Position numbers and translations under genes: made by a program. Below are positions 54,153 to 62,305 of a DNA stretch of 64,000 bases, piece after piece. The stretch is from Viscum album (taxonomy: Eukaryota > Streptophyta > Magnoliopsida > Santalales > Viscaceae), in the NCBI GenBank assembly GCA_963277665.1, contig OY728121.1, forward strand, positions 1,658,482,062 through 1,658,546,061, in the 5' to 3' direction. The notes below the pieces were generated by a model that was given only the letters and a program-made list of their open reading frames with translations, did not search any database and had not been told where the DNA came from. Numbering within the stretch: position 1 is the stretch's first letter; each line of letters starts with the position of its first letter.

Positions 54153-54395
54153 CGGTGGAGGAAATGTAGTAGGAACTATAGCGGAAACGACACTGTAGCA
54201 GCCCAGGTACTATAGTAGTACTATTCACCGAAGGGCTCTTTGGGACAACAAAATGGGCTTTCAGACCTTGTATTCAGACCACATGGTCTTAGGCCTTCAG
54301 GCTATGTAATGGGCCCCCCTCTACCCAGTTTGAAAGAGGTCTTTGATTTAATTAATAAATGAAGCTTTGGCCCCAACCTTTTAAAAAAATTCTAT
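54130..54395. other. GC-richer insertion between gag and protease
   Basis: About 265 bases differ sharply in composition from both sides. They contain repeated CTGTAG words (CACTGTAGC, TACTATAGTAGTACTATT), then GGGCTTTCAGACC, GGCCTTCAGGC and GGGCCCCCC, and end near GGCCCCAACC. Gag coding stops in it, and Sirevirus-like coding resumes after it (ENFLDRGFSS, NDFHSYEVV). It looks like a fragment of another element or an LTR piece. No target duplication is obvious. Confidence 0.5.
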
Positions 54396-55245
54396 GAAAA
54401 TGAATATTGGTCTAATATCCAAGGATCCATTTCAAAATCATAGTCTTATTTCTAAGGCACGAACTGCTAAATCATTAACAAATATGTCTTTAAGTGAAAA
54501 TTTTCTAGATAGAGGTTTTTCTTCAGATAAATAATCTTCTTCATCAGATAATGTAAATGATTTTCATTCCTATGAGGTAGTTTCTAGATTTTCTAAGTTT
54601 TATGAAAAGATAAATTTTATGGTTTCTAAGAAACTTGATAAAGAGAATCCTGGATAATCTATTTTAACAAAGAAATTTTAGATCTTTCTAAAGATCTTGA
54701 TGTGAAAAATTATGTTCTAAAAAATCATTCTAAGAAACTTGAGGAAGTTAATTTTGAGAAGGATAAACTTTTTAAGGATCTTAAAAATATGTTTTTAGAA
54801 AATGATATTTTAGAGGAAAAACATAACTCTAAATCTATTTTTCTTGAGGATAAGAATTTAGTCTTGACACTAAAATCTAGATTTTTCCTTGAATAAACTT
54901 CTTTCAAAATTTACTTCTGGTAAGCAAAATTTTGACAAGATGTTTTCTTAGATCCGACCTCATGGTAATAATCAGGGATTAGGTTATTCTCATGAAAAAT
55001 CTATTTTTTTTAAAAATATTTTGTTCCACCTAGAGCCCCTATTTGTACTAAATTCCAAAATTGTTGTAATTGGATGAAAACATGTTCATTAAATAAAGTG
55101 CAATCCCTTGGATTTCATAAAGCATATTTTACTAAAAAATATGTTTACCCAATAATTTATTATCTAATAGTTCTGGATCAAAGAGTGTTTGGATTCCGAA
55201 AGCCTAACTCACTCTTTTTTAGGAAAATGAAGGAAGTACTAACAA
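54396..55245 (+). pseudogene. gag: Sirevirus gag C-terminal / linker region (coiled coil)
   Basis: A Lys/Glu/Leu-rich stretch follows the insertion. In several frames it gives helix-like text (NHSKKLEEVNFEKDKLFKDL at 54,720-54,780) and then LLSKFTSGKQNFDK. Plant Sireviruses have just such a coiled-coil segment ending in FTSGK--LDK before the protease. The open frames on the minus strand here are shadows of the repetitive A/T-rich codons. Confidence 0.6.
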
Positions 55246-55600
55246 ACTATGGTACATGGACAGTGTATGTTCCCAACACATTACTGGTAACAAAGACTAT
55301 TTTAAGAAGATTTTAAAAACAAAAGGTGGAAAGGTAACTTTTGGTGATAACTCTCAAGGAGAAATTATTAGTATAAGTAACATTATTCTTCTTGGTAAAG
55401 CTATTGTTTCAAATTTTCTTTTTGTTAAAGGCCATAGGCATAACCTCATAAGAATAATCCAATTATTTGGTGAGAATTACCTTGTGAATTTTAGAAATGA
55501 TAAATGTTTAGTTCATAATTCCAAGGATAACTTTATTTTCTTTGCCCTTTGGCATGAGAATGTGAACACCTTAAACCTAGAAGTCCATATAAGTTAATAT
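55246..55600 (+). pseudogene. pol: Sirevirus protease and pre-integrase start
   Basis: GTW then YMDSVCSQHITGNKDYF at 55,250-55,310 matches the copia protease motif W-LDSGCSRHMTGDK-LF; the active-site DSG has become DSV. It continues with KVTFGDNSQGEI (family: VTFGDNSKG-I) and VKGHRHNLIRIIQL (family: V-GLKHNLISISQL). It then gives NDKCLVHN, near the start of the integrase zinc-binding region. The frame is open for 113 codons. With the Gly of DSG lost it cannot be an active protease. Confidence 0.85.
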
Positions 55601-56302
55601 ATACCTTGCCTTAGTGCATTTGAATATCATTCATGGCTTTGTAATAGGAGACTATGACACTATAACTTATGGAATCTAAGTAAGATTTCTAATTAAGGAC
55701 TTGTTCAGGATCTACCGAAACTTAATTTTGATTCATCAAATGTCTGTGATCGTTTTCAATATGGAAAATAACATAAGCCTAGATTTAAATCTATAAGTGA
55801 AGTTACAACTTCTAATTCCTAACATTTAGTACACATGTATTTATTTGGTCAAACACAAACTGGAAGTATTTTAGGAAAATACTATATGTTTTTCCTAGTT
55901 GATGACTACACTAGATTCACTTGTGTATATTTTCTTGCAAAAAAATCTGAAGCCTTTTCTTATTTCAAAATCATTAGAGCTGAAGATAAAAATGTGAAAA
56001 ACCTATCGTTGATAACTATTCATAGTTGTCATGGTGGAGAATTTGAGAATTCAAATTTTGAATCATTTTGTTGTAAGAAAGGTATTACTCACAACTTCTC
56101 AACAACAAGATCTCCTCAACAAAATGGTGTTGTCGAAAGAAGAAATCACATTTTTAAAGAGATTACAAGAACCACATGGTGTGAGTATTCTATGGATATA
56201 CATTTTTGGCATGAAGCTTTAAGTACTACTTGTTATAATATAAATCGAGTGTTAATAAGACTGTTTCTAAATAAAAAACCTTATGAGTTGTGGACTGGAT
56301 GA
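55601..56302 (+). pseudogene. pol: Sirevirus integrase
   Basis: After a stop-broken pre-integrase part (LVQDLPKLNFDSSNVCD, in family order) the frame 55,835-56,302 gives HMYLFGQTQTGS, FFLVDDYTRFTCVYFL, ITIHSCHGGEFEN and SPQQNGVVERRNHIF. These match the copia core HMDLFGP, IVDDYSR-TWV, IRSDHGGEFEN and SPQQNGVVERKNR. Two of the three DDE catalytic residues are changed: D to Y in HM-LFG, and D to C in S-HGGEF. The glutamate of VVER is kept. The same frame as the protease (and later the start of reverse transcriptase) is maintained. Confidence 0.9.
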
Positions 56303-57480
56303 AAACCAAAAGTTTCTTACTTCAAAGTTTATAGTTGAAAAGTGTTTTTCTTGAATACCATGGATAACTTACATAAATGTGCACCCAAATCCAATGAAGG
56401 AATTTTCGTAGGATACTCCACTAAATCTAAGGCATATAGTGTTTTTAATAAAAACACTTTCAGTGTGGAAGAAATAGTACATATTAATTTTGATGAAAAT
56501 GATCCTTTGATTTTCAAACCTAAATATTTTCCTGATTTATTTTCTAAAAATGATCACTATCCTTTGATAAAAGATGTTTTAGACATGTATAATTTTCAAG
56601 AAAATATTTCTAAAACATTTACCCCTAATGATTTTCTACCTTATGTTGATGAAAATGTTTTTCAAAATCCAAGTCATTTGTTACTTAGGAATAATCCTAG
56701 TGAAAATACATTTGGAAATTTTAATCAACCAGTAAGAAATATAATTTCTTTATGAAATGATGTTGAACATATTGAATTTCTTTCCCAATTTGAACCAAAG
56801 ACTGTTGAAGATGCCTTGAGTTATGAATATTGGATAAAGGCTATGCAAGATGAACTCAATGAATTTGTAATAAATCAAGTTTGGACCTTGATTGAGATAC
56901 CTAAGGAAACTTCTGTTATTGGAGTAAAATGGGTTTTTAGAAAAAAAATGCGATGAAAATAGAGTACTGTTAGAAATAATGAAATATTGGTTAAAAAATT
57001 CTATAACCAACCAGAAGGCGTAGACTATGAAGAAACCTATTATCCTGTAGCAAGACTTCAAGCTATTTGTATTCTTCTATCCTTTGTAGTATTCTTTAAT
57101 TTTAAACTCTCTCAAGTGGATTTTAAGTGTGCTTTTCTAAACAGTTATGTATATAAGGAAGTCTATGTAGATCAACCCCTGGATTTAATGATAAAAATAC
57201 CCTAATCATGTTTATAAACATTCCAAATCATTATGTGGACATAAACAAGCCCTTAGAGCTCGATATGATAGACTATTTGGATTTTTGCTTCAAAATAACT
57301 CTGTTAAGGGAATTTTTTATCCAACCCTTTTCATTAAGAAAAATGATAAAGTTATTTTGATTGTTAAAATTTATGTTGATGAAATCATCTTCGGATCAAT
57401 TCAACTATCCTTGTCTGATTCCTTTGCGAATCTTATGAAATCTTAGTTTGATATGAGTATGATGGGTGAGTTAACATTTT
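56303..57480 (+). pseudogene. pol: Sirevirus reverse transcriptase
   Basis: The linker has APKSNEGIFVGYSTKSKAY (family: K-D-GIFLGYS--SKAYRVYN). The RT then begins with EFLSQFEPKTVEDAL and WIKAMQDELNEF (family: EPK-V-EAL-D-WI-AMQEELNQF). Next come WTLIEIPKE and GVKWVFR, then after a frameshift NQPEGVDYEETYYPVARLQAI and FKLSQVDFKCAFLNSYVYKEVYVDQP. IYVDEIIFGS at about 57,370 is the active site, with YVDD changed to YVDE. MSMMGELTFFLG closes the domain. Frames change near 56,950, 57,200 and 57,480. The clear family match leaves no doubt about identity or loss of function. Confidence 0.92.
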
Positions 57481-58298
57481 TTCTTGGTTATCAAAATTTC
57501 ACAAAAACCAGAGGGAACTTACAAATCCCAACATAAGTATATCAAATATATTTTAATGAAATTTAGGTATGATAACTCTAAAAGTATAAGTACTCATATT
57601 GGAACTTATAATACTCTTAATATTGATGAATCAGGGAAACCTATAGATGAAACATCTTATAGAGGGATGATAGGATGTTTTTTGTAGTTAACAGCTAGTA
57701 GACCTGAATTAATGTTCTCAATATTATTATTTGCAAGATTTCAAGAAAATCCTCAAGAATCACATTTAAAATATATAATTTTTTTTTCCAGTATTTAAAG
57801 GGAACTTTATATTTGGGACAATTTTATTCCTCTGGAAATTATTTTGAACGTAAAAGTTTTTCAGATGCTGACATTGGTGGGAGTAAAATAGATAGAAAAA
57901 GTAAATCTGGAACCTATCATTTCTTAGGATATTCCTTAGTTTCTTGGTCCTTCATGAAACAAAACTCTATAGCACTTTCCACTACGGAAGCTGAATATGT
58001 AGCAGTTGAAAGATAATGTGCTCTAGTGTTGTGGATGCAACACACACTCCTAGACTTTGGTATGAGTTTTACTAAGACTCAAATTATGTGTGATAACACA
58101 AGTGCTATTTCACTAAGTAAAAACCCTGCACATCACTCTCGTACAAATCACATAGATATTAGACATCAATTTCATAGGGATCACACACTTAAAGAGGATA
58201 TCATCCTTCAATTCATCAGAATGCAAGAGAAACTTGCTGATATTTTTATAAAACCTCTACCTTCCGATAGAATTGAATATATCCAACCGAATCTATGA
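57481..58298 (+). pseudogene. pol: Sirevirus RNase H
   Basis: Segments in order: QKPEGTYKSQHKYIK (family: I-Q---GIFISQ-KY-K), SFSDADIGGSKIDRKS (family: SDADWAG---DRKST), GYSLVSW-S--QNSIALSTTEAEYVA, LLDFGMSF, MCDNTSAISLSKNPAHHSRTNHIDIRHQF, and finally LADIFIKPLP. The acidic residues of the SDAD, TEAEY and CDN motifs remain. Stops separate 57,484-57,687, 57,813-58,016 and 58,026-58,298. In the intact element this would degrade the RNA strand during reverse transcription. Confidence 0.92.
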
Positions 58299-58374
58299 CT
58301 GATTTCTATAAGGTAATCATTCATATATATTTCTTGTTAGAACATTTCCTAACAATAAACTACTCTTTATTTCA

Positions 58375-58384
58375 AGGGGGGAGT
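58375..58384 (+). other. Polypurine tract after pol
   Basis: AAGGGGGGAG follows about 75 bases after the end of RNase H. It matches the tracts near the 3' LTR and may be an internal priming site or the old 3' boundary before ORF3. Confidence 0.6.
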
Positions 58385-58654
58385 ACATATGTTTGTTTAT
58401 TTTATTTCTTTAAAACAATTTTGATTCATTTGAAAATTTTGGATTTGAAAATTTTTGATTTGAAAATTTTTGATTTTAAAACTCCCAATAATAATTCTTC
58501 TAATACCAATAAATCTCTCAGAGTATTCCAAAAGGTAATCTTACTTACACTTTATTTTCATTATCTGAAGTTTTAGTTGTTGGTATTTCAAAAATTCTAA
58601 AATTCTGGTTTATCTTTCTTCAAAAGATCGGAATTTATATTTTCTATATCCATT

Positions 58655-58740
58655 CTCAACCGTCAGATTAGATCAGTTTTTTATCATCTTTCTGATTATC
58701 TTATGGAAGTTGAAAAGCTATTGCCATGTTTATATAAGGG
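58655..58740 (+). promoter_or_regulatory. Promoter-like segment upstream of ORF3
   Basis: CTCAACCGTCAGATTAGATC at 58,655-58,674 is followed by TTTATATAAGGGGTGAC with TATATAA at 58,731. The same pairing, an AACCGT word then a TATA box, occurs in the 5' LTR (52,216-52,242). The first ORF3 ATG lies 60 bases downstream. This could drive a separate ORF3 transcript. It is an inference from layout. Confidence 0.4.
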
Positions 58741-58795
58741 GTGACTCGATTTCAAGTATCACACCATCCTTACTAATCTCAGTGCCAAAGTTCTA

Positions 58796-61178
58796 ATGCC
58801 AACAATTATTTCATTCCAAAGTTCTCTATCACCCTTAATGACTCTGGAATCCTCAGCAGATTAGATACCGGTTAGTAAGGAGATTAAGGACTGGCCAATC
58901 TTTAGGAAATGGTTAGTGTGACCTATGTTCTTTGAAAAATATGACTCCTTTATTTCTAAGGTGATAAGATCAAATGGATAGGAAACTGTCTATGTGGATA
59001 GGGAGAAATATCAGGATCTGGTTTATCCTGATGTCCTTATTCAATTATATGAATCTTTTACGTTCTTTCAAAATATTGGTAATGATCTATTTAAGTTCAA
59101 ATGCAATGATAAATTATATATAATCCCCAACAATAAGGCAGCAAATGTTCTTAACATACCGTATGAAGGGGAGGCTATTATTTTCTAATAGAAACTACCT
59201 AATAAAGAAGGATCTTTTGAAAAATTAATGGCTTTTGATTTTCTCGGTCATAAGAATGTTAAGAATCAGAAGATTATGAATCTTTCAATGAATTACAAGA
59301 TGGTGTCTCTTTGGATGCACAGATTTCTTATTCCAGGAAAGGGAGATAAGGATTCTCTAATGATATGTGATATCATTATTTTATTTTTTCTTGTCAAATT
59401 ACGGAAGATCAACTTGGTGAAGTACATATTTCTCACCATTCAAACAATAAAAGATGGAACCATAAGATCTCAGATCCTTATTTACCCATCAACTATTTTT
59501 AGAATAATTGTTTTCTGTCTTCAAGAATTGAATGCTCCAAGATGATCAGTTTTTAATCCTTTTAAGATTTTTTTGCAAAGGGACGACACTCTAAGGAGGA
59601 TGAAAGTAGAATTTATTCTAGATTCATTTTTTTAAGAGGTGGTTGTCCAGAACAATGGTGATGTTTTGGAATCTTCAAAGTCAGTTCCTATGAAAAGGAA
59701 ACTTGATGAACCGAGCCATCGAGTTCCAGTTCGTCCTGTTCCAGTTTCAGAACATTCTCTTATAAATACACCAAAAGCTTATTCAGATGCAACAGTTACA
59801 AAATAGAGTGAAATGGCAGCTACTAGAAAGGAAGGAGACCCTTATTTTGGTCTAAATCCTGCAGAGTATAAGACTTTAAGAATCAAGCAAGATGAAGAAG
59901 TTGAGAATGAAAAGAAAGAGAAGAAGTTAAAGAAGAAATCTTTGAAGAACAAGTTTGTTAGTCTCTTCTAAAAGCTGTTGGAATGAAATCTCAGAAAGTT
60001 GACAAATCTCAAGATGTTCATAAGAAACTGATGGTCACTCCAGAAATCCAAAAATATAAGAATGTTCTAGCCTTATCAAAACCAGTTCATGAAAAGAAAG
60101 ATCTAATAATCCAAGATGATGATGATGATGATGATGGTTTAAGTTAAGTGGAAGATTATGTTAGAACTCCTTTGAGTTCAGGTTCCAAATCTATAGAACA
60201 GGTCAAAGAACATGTTGAAGATGATGTTGAGGACTAAATTAAAGTTGAGGAAGAGGTTGAAGTTGAAGATGAGGAAGAAGTTGAATTTTAATTAGAAGAA
60301 GAAATAGAGGAAGAACATGTTGAAAAATAATGTGAAGAAGAGGAATAATTTCAAGAAGAAGAGGGACATGGAGGATTTCAACATCATATGTTCGAAAAAG
60401 AAGAAGATGAACATCAAAATATAAGTGTTTTTAATGTTCTAGATGAAAAATATCCAGCTCGAGACCCTCTTAAAGGCAATATGGTTTGTGTTACTCTATC
60501 TCATAAAAAAACATCTCAAAATTCCTCTAAGAGAATACATAGACCAGCTTCATTAACTCCAAGAGGAGTTGAGAAAGGAAAATATGTTTCACGATCTGAG
60601 TCCTATTCATCTGTTGAAAATGATTTTATCAAGCTATCTTTAGGAAAGTTGTTTATCCCCATTCCGGTTATTTCAAACATAGATACCCATAGTCAAATGA
60701 TGCAAGAAACCCTAAATCAAAAGACAGAATTGACTAATATTCTTATAGACATGGTTTTAAGCAAGAAGTAGACTTCAGTAATCTTTTAATTGATTACTAA
60801 GCTTAGAAGGTTAATTGTAAGAAAATCCTTAACCATACCAAAACTATCAATGATGAGCTAAGACAGTTCGGTGAATTCATGGATTCAATAAAAGGAGATT
60901 TTAAAACATGTGAAACTGAGTTCAACAAGGTCAAGACAACAATCTCTGAGAAATCTAGTCAACTCAATTCTGTTGCTCGATATGTTAGTAGTGAGAAGGA
61001 AGTCCGAACCGAATTACATTGAAAGGTGCATGCTCATGAAGGAAGGATCTTGTCTTTAGAGAAGAATAATGAGGATTAGTAGATGTTATTGAATTTTTTT
61101 GAATAAGATCATAAAGAAGTGAAGAAACTCAATGCCCTGATAAAGAAGATGTTATCTGATCAGAAGAAGAATGGATGA
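58796..61178 (+). pseudogene. Sirevirus third ORF (env-like position; plant transposon-protein-like domain)
   Basis: A single frame with scattered stops runs from the ATG at 58,796 to about 59,970, then a shift carries on to a final TGA at 61,178, about 794 codons in all. The N-terminal third has LVYPDVLIQLYES, LFKFKCNDKLYIIP, NKAANVLNIPYEG, then MVSLWMHRFLIPGKGDKDSL and RKINLVKYIFLTI. This resembles the domain catalogued as putative plant transposon protein (VYP-LV--FY, I-G--I---P--LA-ILGIP-EG, then N-LP--GH-DEV and INLPY-I). The middle is acidic and low complexity (runs of D and E at 60,110-60,360). The C-terminal part, 60,850-61,170, is helix-rich and coiled-coil-like. I see no convincing signal peptide or membrane segment. 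Function unknown; env-like by position only. Confidence 0.65.
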
Positions 61179-61340
61179 ATTTTATTTACATTTTGATGTT
61201 TTGTTGTAATATAAACCTTATTTTTAAATTTTTCATAAGAAATTTCTTGCATATCTTCTTTTTTTCAAATGTCTTCTTGCATAAACTTTCAGGTACATCT
61301 TATACTTCTCCATTCCATTCCCTCATTTTGAAAATCACAA

Positions 61341-61664
61341 AGGGGGAGAATATATTTAAAGGAAGAATTTAATCTTTGAGAAGAAGAATCTAGTAAGGGG
61401 GAGTATGGAAAAAAAGAATAATGTCCATGTAAGGGGGATTTTTCTTTCAAAAATAATTGTTTTTCTGAGGGGGAGATATTCCCGTAAGAAAACATGACTT
61501 CAAAGACCAAGAATATGATCCTTGAGAAACATAAACTATGGGGGAGTTAGATTATTCATCCAAAATCTTATTCAAAAGGGGAGAAAAGTTTTTCATACTT
61601 GTTTATCTAAGAAAATATATTCTTCCTTAGCAAAGTTGTTTTTTCATTCCAAAAAGTGGGAGAT
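61341..61664 (+). repeat. Ladder of polypurine tracts before the 3' LTR
   Basis: AGGGGGAG-type tracts occur at about 61,341, 61,397, 61,432, 61,467, 61,539 and 61,576, and the last, AAAAAGTGGGAGAT, directly precedes the LTR at 61,665. Multiple polypurine tracts of this kind are an established Sirevirus feature. The final tract would be the plus-strand primer. Confidence 0.8.
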
Positions 61665-62305
61665 TGTTGAGTCAATAAGGATATCTTATGACTTCTCCAT
61701 TCCTTATAGTGTTATGTTTTGAAAATCACAATCACTTTTTCTTAAGTTCTGAATATTTTTTTTAAGTTCTGTATTTTTTCTTAGGATCTGAAATTGTCAT
61801 TATGTTATTCTTACAGATATATCATTACATTTGGTAATTCTATTAGACTCACAGATCTATAATTCCAATTTTCTATTCTATTATACTTACCAATATTTCA
61901 TTATTATTTGTGATTTAGTTTTTATGATTCTGAATCAGGTGTATATGTGATTCGGTTTTTATGATTCCGAATCTGGTGTATATGTGATTCAGTTTTTATA
62001 ATTCAGATTCCGGTGTATATGTGATTCAGTTATTATGATTCCGATTCCGATGTATATGTGATTTAGATTTTATGATTCCGAATTTGGTGAATATGTGATT
62101 CTGATTTTGTGATTCTGAATCCTGTGTATATATGATTCCGATATTTTGATTCTGATTCTCAAACGAATGAGATACCTATTTCACAATATGATTTACTTTT
62201 TGTTTTTACTCCATTTTCTTGATAATGATATTATTTAGAATCTTTTTACTGGATTTCTTAAGATTACATTTTCTTAATAATGATATAGTTTCTTAAATAT
62301 ATCAT
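61665..62305 (+). repeat. Sirevirus 3' LTR, truncated
   Basis: It starts TGTTGAGTCAATAAGGATATC and follows the 5' LTR through the 37-base array and AATGAGATACC-ATTTCAC. It breaks off at 62,305 (ATATATCAT), roughly 640 bases in. The matching 5' LTR position is near 52,047, so about 0.9 kb of promoter, R and U5 sequence is absent from the window on this side. Confidence 0.85.
61925..62162 (+). repeat. 37-base palindromic tandem repeats, 3' LTR
   Basis: Units begin at 61,925, 61,962, 61,999 and 62,036 and continue to about 62,160, exactly 37 bases apart at first. The palindromic core appears as GATTCTGAATC, GATTCCGAATC and variants. Confidence 0.88.

Larger units (their letters stand above)
51402..62305 (+). 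mobile_element. Sirevirus (Ty1/copia, SIRE/Maximus clade), nearly complete
   Basis: Order on the plus strand: 5' LTR (51,402-about 52,930), initiator-Met primer site, gag, protease, integrase, reverse transcriptase, RNase H, a long third ORF, a ladder of polypurine tracts, and a truncated 3' LTR from 61,665. Integrase before reverse transcriptase defines Ty1/copia. The extra ORF, repeated GGGGGAG tracts and palindromic LTR repeats are Sirevirus hallmarks. Both LTRs start TGTTGAGTC-ATAAGGATATC. The 3' LTR ends at 62,305 where a gypsy LTR begins. Frames are mostly kept with scattered stops, so it is younger than the gypsy remnants to its left but still dead. Confidence 0.9.
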
